A DNA stretch of 64,000 bases, taken from the NCBI GenBank assembly GCA_934552855.1, contig CAKTEU010000001.1:62001-126000 (forward strand). The letters are read 5' to 3'. This DNA comes from an uncultured Eubacteriales bacterium (GTDB lineage: Bacteria > Bacillota > Clostridia > Oscillospirales > Acutalibacteraceae). Position 1 is the stretch's first letter. The number at the start of each line of letters is the position of its first letter. Position numbers and translations under genes: made by a program. Under the pieces are notes generated by a model, which ran no database searches, was not told the DNA's origin, and saw only the letters and a program-made list of their open reading frames with translations. Shown here in pieces: positions 9,617-18,589 of the stretch.

Positions 9617-9645
9617 ATTATAGTAAATATTGGTTTTTAAATCAA
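9617..9645 (-). promoter_or_regulatory. Sigma-A promoter for the PBP gene
   Basis: Read on the minus strand: TTGATT, a 17-nt spacer, then TATAAT, about 65 bases upstream of the PBP start codon. The match to the vegetative consensus is 10 of 12 bases with the optimal spacer. Confidence 0.65.
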
Positions 9646-9747
9646 CAAAAATATCAATTTTTTAATAAAAAAGTTATGAATTTCTTGCTTTGTGACAGTT
9701 ATGTAATGTCAAAAAGGGAAACGCCGTTTTGCGCTCCCCTTAAAAAT

Positions 9748-10527
9748 CTATTTTGCAAACAAATTGAATGCGATTGTTACCGCACCGGTTGCAATAAGTA
9801 TAACGCCGGTGATTCGATTGAGCGTTTTTGCGCTTGCTTTGTTTGCAATTTTTGCGGCAATCTGTGCCCAAACAAAGGTGAAAACAATGCAAAGAATAAG
9901 TACGGCAATATCACCTACGCTTTTTCCGATTGCAAAATGGCTGACCGAACCGGTGAAAGCCGTAAAAGTCATGATGAAAACGCTTGTTCCAACTGCGGTT
10001 TTAAGCTCATAGCCGAGAATGCTTGTGAGAACAAGAAGCATCATCATTCCGCCGCCTGCACCGACAAAGCCGCAAATGAATCCAATCATTGCTCCGCCGA
10101 TAATCGAACGGATAACACGCTGCTTTTTTGTGAGGGCATTTTCCATTCCCTCTTTTGTTGTCATAACCGGACGGACAAGAAAACGAACACCTAAAAGCAT
10201 TGTCATAACGGTTGACATTGTTCCCATTGTGTGCGCTTCAACAAGCGAGGAAATATAGCTTCCGACGGCGGTGAAAAGAAGAACAAAGGCCATCATCACC
10301 GTTCCGTTTTTAACATCAAGGTTTTTGTTTTTTCCATAAGTAAATGCACTCACGGCACTTGCAAGCACATCGCTTGCAAGCGCAATTCCGACAGCCTGAT
10401 AAGCCGGAATGTCAAGAAAAGTGATGAGCATTGGGCTGATTACGGCCGCAGCACTGAGGCCGGCAAAACCGGTTCCGAGTCCTGCGCCCATCCCGGCAAC
10501 AAAGCAAACAATAGCCTTTAAAAGCAA
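9748..10527 (-). CDS. TauE/SafE-family membrane permease (probable sulfur-anion exporter)
   Basis: A 259-aa polytopic membrane protein with about eight hydrophobic segments. The N-terminal GMGAGLGTGFAGLSAAAVISP and mid-protein GFVGAGGGMMML motifs are typical of the TauE/SafE (DUF81) superfamily, which moves sulfite, sulfoacetate and similar organosulfur anions. The start codon appears to be TTG with AAAGG about ten bases upstream. It is not part of the sulfoquinovose operon, and its substrate cannot be told from sequence. A second, distinct family member lies at 15820-16557. Confidence 0.85.
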   Translation of the reverse strand: MLLKAIVCFVAGMGAGLGTGFAGLSAAAVISPMLITFLDIPAYQAVGIALASDVLASAVSAFTYGKNKNLDVKNGTVMMAFVLLFTAVGSYISSLVEAHTMGTMSTVMTMLLGVRFLVRPVMTTKEGMENALTKKQRVIRSIIGGAMIGFICGFVGAGGGMMMLLVLTSILGYELKTAVGTSVFIMTFTAFTGSVSHFAIGKSVGDIAVLILCIVFTFVWAQIAAKIANKASAKTLNRITGVILIATGAVTIAFNLFAK

Positions 10528-10558
10528 ATTATATCAAACCTTTCAAATTCCTTTTTTA

Positions 10559-11869
10559 TCACTTTTGCTTAACAAGCACCCTCGCACGATAAGTTCCGTA
10601 TACCCAGCAATCGTCAATTTCGTCAGAACTTATAGAAATGTTTGAGACTTCAACACGCTGATATTTTGTTTCTGCGGTATCAAGCGAGGAAACGTTAATT
10701 TCAATCTGAAGCATATCGGCCGTAATTTTTTCAAGACTTGATTTCGGTCCGATTATCGTCACATTGTCAAGACCCATATTTTTAAGCGAAGCGGTATATT
10801 TGTGATCCTTTGACTGATTGAGAAAAACAACTTTTGCCGAAGAAGCGTCAATCGTTGTTTCGCTGACAGAACCGAGGTCAACCGTCACGGTGAACTGCTT
10901 TATTGTTTTGTCAACAAGAAGTGCCGCCGATTTTTCATCAACAGTAAAAGTAAGGTCGTTTCTGCCGTTGTGAAGTTTGCTGAAATCAATCGTGCCAACG
11001 TTATAGCTTTCGTAATCTTCGTCGGTCGGATTATACGAAATTTCAACCATATGCGGGGCAATATATACCTTTGGCGGATTTTCATCATAATACTTCGGTT
11101 CATTGACAAACTTGACCGCTGTTTCAACCGTTTTAAGCTTTGAAACAGGGATCGTTATTGTTGCCGGATTGGATTTTTCGCCAACATCGCTGCAAACCAA
11201 AAATTCTTTTCCGCGTCTGCTTGATGTTTCAAACGAAATTTCGGCCGGAACATCAACCGTTTGAGTCAGCGGAAGAAGACCTTCGTCAACCTTTGAAACA
11301 AACACAACTTTTTTGAGGCTTTCAACAACCGAAGCGGGGCCGGTAACATTGACCGTGTTGAGCGAAGGAACGGGTTTTCCGATATAATACTCATCTGTGC
11401 TTTGAAGAACATCGCTGTTTTCAATTCTTGCTTCAACGTTAAACGCATCATTCGCCTTGCGGTCAAAAAAGACGGTGATTGAAGACGGCGAAACCGAAGC
11501 GATGTCAACGTCGGTTTCGTTTGTTCTTGCGGTGAGCGTAAGAACTTTATAGCCGGCGGAATCGATATATCCGCTTGAGGCTTCAACAATTATATCGTCT
11601 TTTGTCAGCGAAGTTATGTTATAGCTTTTTCCGCTGATTTCAACGTCAACGTTAAGGCCGCCTTCTTCAACAAAAGGAACATAATCGTTTTCCTGCGCAA
11701 GGGAATTGTCAATTGAAACCTTGACATCGGTTATAACTCTGTTTGTGTTTCCGCTGTAATTGATCTTTACCATTGCCCAAAGTGCAACGGCAAGAACAAG
11801 TGAAAGAACAAAAAGAAATTTGTTGTTATAAAATATTTTTTCAAAAAAATCCGTTTTAATCTTTTTCAT
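10559..11869 (-). CDS. cdaR: YbbR-domain regulator of the diadenylate cyclase
   Basis: A 436-aa protein with one N-terminal membrane segment (about residues 17-36: FLFVLSLVLAVALWAMVKI) and an extracytoplasmic region of repeated YbbR domains. In Firmicutes CdaR binds and modulates the cyclase CdaA. The start MKKIKTDFF has GAGGAAGAACG upstream and overlaps the cdaA stop by 14 bases, indicating coupling. glmM, the usual third member of the operon, is not adjacent here. Confidence 0.93.
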   Translation of the reverse strand: MKKIKTDFFEKIFYNNKFLFVLSLVLAVALWAMVKINYSGNTNRVITDVKVSIDNSLAQENDYVPFVEEGGLNVDVEISGKSYNITSLTKDDIIVEASSGYIDSAGYKVLTLTARTNETDVDIASVSPSSITVFFDRKANDAFNVEARIENSDVLQSTDEYYIGKPVPSLNTVNVTGPASVVESLKKVVFVSKVDEGLLPLTQTVDVPAEISFETSSRRGKEFLVCSDVGEKSNPATITIPVSKLKTVETAVKFVNEPKYYDENPPKVYIAPHMVEISYNPTDEDYESYNVGTIDFSKLHNGRNDLTFTVDEKSAALLVDKTIKQFTVTVDLGSVSETTIDASSAKVVFLNQSKDHKYTASLKNMGLDNVTIIGPKSSLEKITADMLQIEINVSSLDTAETKYQRVEVSNISISSDEIDDCWVYGTYRARVLVKQK

Positions 11870-12722
11870 CGTTCTTCCTCCGTCTGCTCTTTTTCTTTGA
11901 GGGTTTGTCTTCGTCGGTTCCGATGACAAACTGAGAAAGAATTTCAAGAAGCTCGCCGTTTGTGAGTTTTCGTTTTAAAACGCCGCCCTGCGCCACGGAA
12001 ATTGCACCCGTTTCTTCTGAAACAACAAGAACAAGTGCGTCCGAAGCTTCACTCATTCCGACAGCGGCACGGTGTCTTGTTCCAAGTTCACGGCTGAGCG
12101 CATTCTGAGTCAGCGGCAAAATGCAGGCTGCCGCACAAATTCGGTTATCCCTTATTATCATTGCTCCGTCATGAAGCGGCGATTTCGGGTAAAAAATATT
12201 TTCAATTATCGGCACAGAAATTTTTGCGTCAATTTCGCTTCCGGTTGAAATAATCTCTCCGAGGGGGCTTTTCCCTTCAAAAACAATGAGTGCGCCGGTT
12301 TTGCTTTCGCTCATGTTTGAAGCAGCTTTAACAATTGCGGAAACCGCAGCACGCTTTTCTTCACGTTCAATTGAAGATCCCCGTGAAAAAAATGTGAATT
12401 TTTTGAAATCTCCCCTTCCGAAGCTTTCAATTGCATGGCGAAACTCCGGTTGAAAAAGAAGAATAATAACAATAACAATATCATTGAAAAGCCGACTGAA
12501 AAGAAAGCTGCTTGTTGACATATTGAGGGCGGAAACAATAAGATAGCCAACTCCGAGAAAGATAAAACCTTTAACAAGATGAGTTGCCCTCGTCTGCCTA
12601 AAAAGTTTAATGCAATAATACAAAACAAGAGCAACGGCAAAGATATCAAGAAAATCGTTCCACCGAAGCGAAGATATAAGTTTTACGGCGTTCTCCTTCA
12701 CCGCATCAAAAAAAGCGTTCAT
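11856..12722 (-). CDS. cdaA: Diadenylate cyclase CdaA (c-di-AMP synthase)
   Basis: A 288-aa enzyme making c-di-AMP from two ATP at the membrane. There are three N-terminal hydrophobic segments (through about residue 80), then the DAC domain with the catalytic SPLHDGAMI and GTRHRAAVG motifs. The C-terminus is strongly basic (KKKSRRRKN). The start was taken at the ATG with GGTGA just upstream (MNAFFDAV); an upstream TTG in frame adds five residues. The first gene of the cdaA-cdaR pair. Confidence 0.95.
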   Translation of the reverse strand: MNAFFDAVKENAVKLISSLRWNDFLDIFAVALVLYYCIKLFRQTRATHLVKGFIFLGVGYLIVSALNMSTSSFLFSRLFNDIVIVIILLFQPEFRHAIESFGRGDFKKFTFFSRGSSIEREEKRAAVSAIVKAASNMSESKTGALIVFEGKSPLGEIISTGSEIDAKISVPIIENIFYPKSPLHDGAMIIRDNRICAAACILPLTQNALSRELGTRHRAAVGMSEASDALVLVVSEETGAISVAQGGVLKRKLTNGELLEILSQFVIGTDEDKPSKKKSRRRKNDEKD

Positions 12723-12830
12723 ATTTTCACCAACCAATAATTTGAAAGCCGCCGAAGACCCCGTGCGGCATCGTATCTTTACAGTTTAACCGCCTTTACT
12801 TATAAAGACTTAAAACATATTAATATGGTA

Positions 12831-13982
12831 TCATATTTTTCTGTTCATTGCAATTCTGTTCAGGCAAAAAGCGAAATATTTAACGTCTTCTTTCGTGCTG
12901 AAAAAACCCGGACTGACACGAACCGTTCCGTTTTGAGTTGTTTTGCAAAAATCATGTGCAAGATAAGAGCAATGATAACCGGCACGAACGGCAATATCTT
13001 TTTCGTCAAGGTCTTCCGCAGTCCTTTCGCTATGAACACCGTTCGCAACAAAAGAAACGGTTGGAGCAAAAACTTCGCCGTGCATATTGTCAAAAACGGT
13101 AATGTTTTTTATTGCGTGAAGATCCTCTTTAAGAACCTTCATAATATAATTTTCTCTTTCGTGAATAGCTGCTTCTCCGCCCTGCGCTTTGATAAAATCA
13201 AGCCCCGCCGAAAGGCCGGCGATTCCGGGCAAGTTTACCGTTCCGCTTTCGAGCGAATCGGGATACATTTTCGGCTGAGATTTTTGAAGCGAAAGGCTGC
13301 CCGTTCCGCCCTGGGTGAGGCTTTCAATTTCAATCCTTTTTGAAAAGAGCAAAACGCCTGTTCCCATCGGGCCGAAAAGTCCCTTATGCCCCGGTGCGCA
13401 AATAATGTCCACACCATCGGTTTCCATATCTACGGGAAAGATTCCGGCACTTTGAGCGCAATCCAGTGCAAAAATCAAACGCCGTCTTTTGCAAAGCTTT
13501 GAAAGCTTTTTGACCGGCAGAACCGTTCCGAAAACATTTGAAGCATAGGTGCAAAGAATCATTTTTGTGTTCGGTTTGATAAGCTTTTCAAAATTGCCGA
13601 TTGTTATGTCATCATTTTTCGGGTCAACGGCGGCAACACTGTAGCTTGCAATACCCTTTTCACGAAGCGTTTCAAGCGGACGGAGAACAGAGTTGTGCTC
13701 AAGGGCGGAAATTATCACATGGTCACCTTTTTTGAGTATGCCTTTTATTGCCGTGTTGAGCGAATGGGTACAGTTCAGTGTGAAAATTGTTCGCTCAACT
13801 TCACACGAAAACATTTCGGAAAGCTTTTCTCTGCATTCAAAAACGGTTTCTCCGCTTTTTACGGAAAGCTTGTGGCCTCCCCTTCCGGGGTTTGCACCGA
13901 AAAAGCGCATTGCGCCCGAACAAGCATTGACAACCGACGAAGGTTTCGGAAAAGACGTTGCCGCATTATCAAGATAAATCAT
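12831..13982 (-). CDS. Class V aminotransferase, cysteine desulfurase-like
   Basis: A 383-aa PLP enzyme opening MIYLDNAATSFPKP, typical of the NifS/Csd-like class V family. The PLP lysine lies in CAPGHKGLFGPMGTG. A C-terminal cysteine region (GYHCSYLAHDF) matches the position of the catalytic Cys loop. It overlaps the DUF3343 gene upstream by ATGA. DUF3343 is described as a putative Se/S carrier-like domain, so transfer of sulfur or selenium from Cys/Sec to it is a reasonable inference. Confidence 0.9.
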   Translation of the reverse strand: MIYLDNAATSFPKPSSVVNACSGAMRFFGANPGRGGHKLSVKSGETVFECREKLSEMFSCEVERTIFTLNCTHSLNTAIKGILKKGDHVIISALEHNSVLRPLETLREKGIASYSVAAVDPKNDDITIGNFEKLIKPNTKMILCTYASNVFGTVLPVKKLSKLCKRRRLIFALDCAQSAGIFPVDMETDGVDIICAPGHKGLFGPMGTGVLLFSKRIEIESLTQGGTGSLSLQKSQPKMYPDSLESGTVNLPGIAGLSAGLDFIKAQGGEAAIHERENYIMKVLKEDLHAIKNITVFDNMHGEVFAPTVSFVANGVHSERTAEDLDEKDIAVRAGYHCSYLAHDFCKTTQNGTVRVSPGFFSTKEDVKYFAFCLNRIAMNRKI

Positions 13983-14209
13983 CTTCCGTCACCAAACCTT
14001 TCAATTCCCATTGTTTGAATATGGTTTTCTGAAAGTATTTCAAAGGCTTTGAAAACATCACCCGTTATAAAAAGGGCAAAATTGCAGCCTTCCTTGTGGT
14101 TTGGATTCGGATTTCGCCGAAGCCGTGAGCCTATGCCGTGCTTTTTCAGCAGTGAACGCGCTTTTTCGCCCATTGTCTGGTTTGAAAATTTGATGTATAT
14201 ATAGTTCAT
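13979..14209 (-). CDS. DUF3343 small putative S/Se carrier
   Basis: A 76-aa protein starting MNYIYIKFSNQ; the longest frame adds five residues. It shows the DUF3343 pattern of a beta strand, a helix (GEKARSLLKKHG) and a loop with a single conserved cysteine (KEGCNFALF), the likely acceptor residue. It is translationally coupled (ATGA) to the class V aminotransferase. The carrier role is an inference from family description and neighbourhood. Confidence 0.8.
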   Translation of the reverse strand: MNYIYIKFSNQTMGEKARSLLKKHGIGSRLRRNPNPNHKEGCNFALFITGDVFKAFEILSENHIQTMGIERFGDGR

Positions 14210-14322
14210 GGCTTTCACCTTCATTTTAAAAAATATAATTTGATGTTCAGTACAATATATGTTTTTTCAAAAAGGCAGGTGAAAAATGCGGCTGCGACTC
14301 ATTATTTTAAAGCACGAAAAAA

Positions 14323-14480
14323 GGGACCTTTAGATGCAGAGCAAAGAGTGAAAATAATTTCTATTTAAAATTAAAAACAAAGCTATAATTTACGCTGCTC
14401 TTTATTTTTGACAGCAACCGTAAATTATAGCTTTTTTATTTTGATTTTACTCTTTGTTCTGCGTTGAATGCAACAGTCCC
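14323..14480. repeat. Dispersed palindromic repeat, copy 2, with terminal inverted repeats
   Basis: Ends are GGGAC (14323-14327) and GTCCC (14476-14480). Inside these, GCAGAGCAAAGAGTGAAAAT (from 14336) pairs with ATTTTACTCTTTGTTCTGC (to 14462). The innermost arms AAGCTATAATTTAC and GTAAATTATAGCTTTTTT match the core of copy 1 at 1705-1845. Flanks carry short A runs that could be target duplications but are too simple to prove it. The 383-base gene-free gap 14225-14607 holds this element and otherwise no recognisable feature. Confidence 0.65.
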
Positions 14481-14607
14481 AAAAATTCATATTGCCCATT
14501 GTTTATATTTTGTCGGCTTACCTTTATATCGGTCTTCCGCACCACCTTCAAGCTTATCACTCACGAACCGATTGCAGACATTTTGTAATTTTATCAAAAT
14601 TATAATG

Positions 14608-15810
14608 TTATCGCTTTTCAAAGAAAAAGCTTTTTGCCGCCGCAGCGGCGGGACCGATAAAATTGTGCTTTTCATCAAGAAGTGAAAGGCGGATGTTTCC
14701 CTTTTTAAAACCGGGATAAAGTGTTTCACATTCCTTTTTAAAGCGGCTGAAAACCGTTTCTGTGAACATATATCCGAAAACAACAATCCTGTCCGGCGCA
14801 ATGACCGCAGCAGCGTTCGTCACCGCTTTTGAAAGAAGTTTTATGCTTTTTTCAATTTCCTCTTTGAGCAAACCGTCAAATTCCGAAGCGGCAAGCACTT
14901 TTGAAATATCGGTTTTTTCTTTTTCGCCGTCGGTAAGTTCAAAAAGGTGCGGCATGTTTTTTGCACCGTAAACCGCTTTTGCTCGGTTCACAATCGCATC
15001 GGCTGAAATCACGGTTTCAAGGCAGCCTTTTCGTTTGCAGCGGCATTCTTCACCGTTCGGAACGGCAATGTAATGACCGATTTCGGAAGAGTCGCTGTCG
15101 GTTTTTCCAAGCACTGTGCCGCCGATGACTATTGCAGAACCGACACCGGGTCCCCACTTAACAAAAAGGATATTATCCTCAACATTTTTCCTGTCAAAAA
15201 TAAGCGACGCAAGTGCAAAGGCTTTGACGTTGTTTTCAATCGCAACAGGCATTGAAAGCTCTTTTTCAAGGATATCACGCACCGCAACACCCGGACACCA
15301 AACGCCGTAATTTCCGGCGGTTACGCCTTTTTCTCTGTCTGCGCCGCCGACGATTCCGACCCCTGCGCCGATGATTTTTTCTTTTGAAACGCCGCTTTTT
15401 TTCAAAAGCTCAAGGCTCTTTTTACCGGCGAATGAAAGGCATTCTTCGGGCGAAGCGTCCTTTTCAAAAAGAAAACGTTCGCCGGTTTTTTCCTCCCCGT
15501 CAAGGGTACAGACGGCCGCATAAAAGCCTTTTTTGTCAATGCTCAGCGCAAGAACAAAAATGCCCTTTGAGTTGAGCGAAAGAATGACCTTTTTTCTTCC
15601 TGCGCCAACACAATCGTCAAAACAGCCGCATTCGCTTATTGCGCCTTCGGCAATCAGTTCGGCGCAAATTTTGCTCACCGCCGCCGGAGTGAGTCCGAGA
15701 CTTTCGGCAATATCCTTGCGGCTGAGCGGCTTTGAACCGTTGAGAAGATACAGCACGGAAGCACGGTTTGCGGTTTTGATGCTGCTCATGTTAAAACCAG
15801 TATAGTTCAT
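14608..15810 (-). CDS. ROK-family transcriptional regulator of the sulfoquinovose operon
   Basis: A 400-aa repressor-type protein. The N-terminal winged helix (about residues 10-60) contains LSRKDIAESLGLTPAAVSKI. The ROK sugar-kinase-like domain follows, with the zinc-binding signature GHYIAVPNGEECRCKRKGCLE. The helix-turn-helix and the operon position argue for a sugar-responsive regulator rather than a kinase. It is the last gene of the eight-gene unit, ten bases after the exporter, with an AGGTGAAAGA ribosome site. The operator is probably the inverted repeat at 23633-23669. The inducer is likely SQ or 6-deoxy-6-sulfofructose (inferred). Confidence 0.88.
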   Translation of the reverse strand: MNYTGFNMSSIKTANRASVLYLLNGSKPLSRKDIAESLGLTPAAVSKICAELIAEGAISECGCFDDCVGAGRKKVILSLNSKGIFVLALSIDKKGFYAAVCTLDGEEKTGERFLFEKDASPEECLSFAGKKSLELLKKSGVSKEKIIGAGVGIVGGADREKGVTAGNYGVWCPGVAVRDILEKELSMPVAIENNVKAFALASLIFDRKNVEDNILFVKWGPGVGSAIVIGGTVLGKTDSDSSEIGHYIAVPNGEECRCKRKGCLETVISADAIVNRAKAVYGAKNMPHLFELTDGEKEKTDISKVLAASEFDGLLKEEIEKSIKLLSKAVTNAAAVIAPDRIVVFGYMFTETVFSRFKKECETLYPGFKKGNIRLSLLDEKHNFIGPAAAAAKSFFFEKR

Positions 15811-15819
15811 TCTTTCACC

Positions 15820-16557
15820 TCACTTTATAAAAAGCATTATGCCGGAAACAATCAAAAGAACATAAGTCACCTTCATAAAAACCTCTCGGCTCATTTTTTT
15901 AACAAGGATACTTCCGACGAACATCGCCGCAAAAAGCAAAACAACCGAAAGGATAAAAATCAAAAGCAAATCCTTGTTCCAAAGTCCGCTGCGCACGTCG
16001 TCAAAAAGAATGATTCCGTTGAGAACAATCCAGCAAGCCGAAAGCGTTGCACGAAATTCGTCCTTATCCTTGACCCTTCCCGTCATATATGAAACCAAAA
16101 GCGGCCCGCCGCAAACGAACATTCCGTGGGTAACGCCCGCCGAGGCAAGCAGCAAAAACGAAACCGCTTTGCTGTGTTCGACACTTTGTTCACCTTTTTT
16201 GAAAAAGCTTTTGTATATTCCGGAAAGCGCAGTCAAAATCACTATCACACCGAGAATGATATAAAGCGCTGAAGCCTTGTCCGCAAAAAGCGAACGCAGA
16301 GCAATTCCGCCGATTATTCCGACGGACATCACGGCAATGATTTTCAAAAACTCTTTTTTGTTCACGCTTTTTCGTTTTTGTAAAACGATATATACGCCCG
16401 AAAGAAGTCCGAGCGCATTGAGAATCGGTTTTGCCTTTTCAAAGCCGACAAGCATCACGCTCGGCGGCATTGCAAGCATCGTTCCGGCAAAGCCCGTAAT
16501 TCCCTGAATAACATTCGTCAAAAAGACGACAAGTAAAAACAGTATATTTTTTGCCAT
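15820..16557 (-). CDS. TauE/SafE exporter in the sulfoquinovose operon (probable DHPS or sulfolactate exporter)
   Basis: A 245-aa membrane protein with about eight hydrophobic segments and the TauE/SafE pattern (VIQGITGFAGTMLAMPPSV; VTHGMFVCGGPLLVSYM). Exporters of this superfamily remove C3 sulfonates at the end of sulfoquinovose breakdown in other bacteria. With a sulfolactaldehyde reductase in the same operon, the cargo here is most likely DHPS. The start MAKNILFLL lies one base after the isomerase TGA; the longest frame would overlap that gene. Confidence 0.82.
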   Translation of the reverse strand: MAKNILFLLVVFLTNVIQGITGFAGTMLAMPPSVMLVGFEKAKPILNALGLLSGVYIVLQKRKSVNKKEFLKIIAVMSVGIIGGIALRSLFADKASALYIILGVIVILTALSGIYKSFFKKGEQSVEHSKAVSFLLLASAGVTHGMFVCGGPLLVSYMTGRVKDKDEFRATLSACWIVLNGIILFDDVRSGLWNKDLLLIFILSVVLLFAAMFVGSILVKKMSREVFMKVTYVLLIVSGIMLFIK

Positions 16558-16558
16558 A

Positions 16559-17899
16559 TCAGTATTCGCAAACCTCAACACAAAGCATTTCTCCGAGCGC
16601 ACGAAGCGAAGCGGAAATGTCTTTATAAATCACTGCAAAATGCGGTTCCCAGCCGTCCTTGACGCTCTTTTTGATGAGTTTTTCTGCGTCACCGTCAATT
16701 TTTATAACGGTGCTTGTTCCGAAAAATTGCTTCGGTTTATCAAGTGCACTGCCCTTTGCAATGAAAAAGCGGAACGAACCGTCTTTCTTTTTGCCGACTC
16801 TGAAAATAGTTGCCTCGTCGCTTTTTTCGCAGCCGAACTCCATTGTCGGACCGATTTTTCGGTTGCAGTGAACACCGACGCAAGCACCCGTGTCCTCACG
16901 AGCAAGCGAGCAAGCCGCCATTCCGCAATGCCAAAACGTTACGGTGTTTTCCTTTTCGTCAAGCGAAACGGGGTCGCCGAAAAAGACGCTCTTTTTTGAA
17001 AGAAGCATTCCGATATACATCGAAAGTGCGCCGTAGGTATCCGCTTCGCATGCGGCGGCAATGCCCATGTCGTTGAGCATTGAAAGCACGGCGCAAACCG
17101 GCGTTTTGAACGAAACAAAAAAGTCCGGCCAACAGCGAGAAGAAAGTGCGCCAATCCCTGCGCTTTTGCAGTATTCGTAATATGCTTTATAAAGCCGGGC
17201 AAAGTCAAGCGCATTCTTCTTCGGCGTGTTTTCAAGTCCGTTCATCGCTTTTTCGGCTTTTGAAAGATACTCCTTTGCTTCTTCATCGGAATACGCTTTT
17301 GCTTTTTCAATGAGTTCCCTCGCCTCAATTGATTCAAGCGTTACACCGAAAGTTTTAAGAAGTTCGCCGTCAAGCGCTCTGCCGAAACCAAAACCCTGCG
17401 GTGTGCAGCCGACGGACGCCATTTTGAGCGACTTTAAGCTTTTTTTGACCCTTGCCGCTTCAATATAAGCGGCGGTTTCTTTAATCACTTTTTCTTCTTC
17501 GGGCGAGCCGAAAACATAGCCGAACGGTTCGGTTCTGAAGTATTTCACGGTATTCGCCGCAGAGAACGCACCGGTGAGCGAATTGAGCCGCAGCCTTGTG
17601 CCGTCAATCGCAGGTTCACGAAGCGTCCAAAGAAGAAGCGGACACGAAAACCTTTTAAGCACCTCTGAAATATACGCCGAATTTGCAAAGGTCACATTTT
17701 GAAAAACAATCAAATCCGGGTCAATTGAATTGAGAAACGCAGTCAGCTTTTCAAGCGAAAGCAGCATTTCATCGGGAAAAACAGCGTTTTTGCAAAGCGA
17801 GGAAAGCATTTTTTTCGACTTTTCAAACTGTTCGTTTGCGCTGACAAGTTCAAACGTCGGAACACCGACGGGAACATATGCTAAAGTAAATTCTTTCAT
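16559..17899 (-). CDS. sftI: Fucose/arabinose-isomerase-like enzyme, predicted sulfoquinovose isomerase
   Basis: A 446-aa protein of the L-fucose/L-arabinose isomerase superfamily. It shows the two-part fold: an N-terminal region ending in the conserved CEADTYGALSMYIG segment (about residues 290-303, with metal-ligand Glu and Asp), and a C-terminal domain with WHCGMAACSLA. In this operon it should convert sulfoquinovose to 6-deoxy-6-sulfofructose, the first step of the sulfo-TAL route. The fold is clear; the substrate is inferred from neighbours (SQase upstream, transaldolase two genes upstream). The ribosome site is GGTGGAAAA. Confidence 0.82.
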   Translation of the reverse strand: MKEFTLAYVPVGVPTFELVSANEQFEKSKKMLSSLCKNAVFPDEMLLSLEKLTAFLNSIDPDLIVFQNVTFANSAYISEVLKRFSCPLLLWTLREPAIDGTRLRLNSLTGAFSAANTVKYFRTEPFGYVFGSPEEEKVIKETAAYIEAARVKKSLKSLKMASVGCTPQGFGFGRALDGELLKTFGVTLESIEARELIEKAKAYSDEEAKEYLSKAEKAMNGLENTPKKNALDFARLYKAYYEYCKSAGIGALSSRCWPDFFVSFKTPVCAVLSMLNDMGIAAACEADTYGALSMYIGMLLSKKSVFFGDPVSLDEKENTVTFWHCGMAACSLAREDTGACVGVHCNRKIGPTMEFGCEKSDEATIFRVGKKKDGSFRFFIAKGSALDKPKQFFGTSTVIKIDGDAEKLIKKSVKDGWEPHFAVIYKDISASLRALGEMLCVEVCEY

Positions 17900-17914
17900 T
17901 TTTCCACCAACCTT

Positions 17915-18589
17915 TTAATACAACAACTCTTTGTTTTCGCCGATTACACCGGGGAATGCGCCCTGCTTTATCAGCGGCTCACGCTCCGGGTGGGCGATTA
18001 CCCACTTGTTTTTTTGCAAAAGGAGCTTTGATTCCGGGTCGGTGCAAGACAGCTTTTTTTCAAGCGGAGTGTTTGTGCCTTTTTGCAAAACAACAATGTC
18101 TCGAAAGCCTTCATCGCACGTTCTGCACGGAGAAAGGTGAAGTGTTGTTTGATACATTTCGATTGCCGTTCCTTTCGGAACAAAGAAAACAGTCGCATTT
18201 TTAATGTTAAACGTGTTTTCTTTTATGTCCCAAACGTGACCGAGGACGAGCATGAAGTCAGAAACGGCAACGTTAATTTCGGAACACTTGTGATATTCAA
18301 AGCCGTTATAAGTCGTGTTTCTTCCGTTGCAAAAGCCGATTTGAACAGGAGCAGCCCCGTAAAGTGCATTTTCAAGCTGTTCTTTGAGCTCGGTTCCTTC
18401 AAGTTCGGGAACGCTTGCGATATAGATGTTTCCGCTTTCGGGAATGTCGGTTTTTTCCTCCATATATTTTTGAAGAGCGGAAAAATCATAACCCGAAAGA
18501 ACACGTCCGAACGTTTTGAATTTTTCATCAAAAACCGAAAGAACGGGAACGTCATTGACTTCGTTGAGTCTTTCAAGTAAGTTATTCAC
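17915..18589 (-). CDS. DUF4867 family protein in the sulfoquinovose operon
   Basis: A 224-aa cupin-like protein recognised as DUF4867 from its pattern: FGRVLSGYDF near the N-terminus, QIGFCNGRN, FEYHKCSEINVAVSD and VPKGTAIEMYQTTLHLSPC, ending KWVIAHPE. The His/Glu/Tyr-rich central part suggests a beta-barrel metal or sugar site. The start is ambiguous: a GTG at 18589 with AAGGTGG upstream fits best, while a more upstream GTG at 18613 also stays in frame. Relatives travel with sugar and sulfo-sugar isomerase genes. The role is unknown; an epimerase/mutarotase-like or accessory function is possible. Confidence 0.75.
   Translation of the reverse strand: MNNLLERLNEVNDVPVLSVFDEKFKTFGRVLSGYDFSALQKYMEEKTDIPESGNIYIASVPELEGTELKEQLENALYGAAPVQIGFCNGRNTTYNGFEYHKCSEINVAVSDFMLVLGHVWDIKENTFNIKNATVFFVPKGTAIEMYQTTLHLSPCRTCDEGFRDIVVLQKGTNTPLEKKLSCTDPESKLLLQKNKWVIAHPEREPLIKQGAFPGVIGENKELLY

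Noticed and set aside
10019..10645. Several plus-strand ORFs over the TauE and cdaR genes
   Set aside because: Mirror frames of genuine membrane proteins, with no start signals.
15310..15325. Coding-region copies of CGGCGGTTAC considered as more regulator sites
   Set aside because: They lie within genes (also near 19811 and 30949), reflect common codons and are not palindromic.
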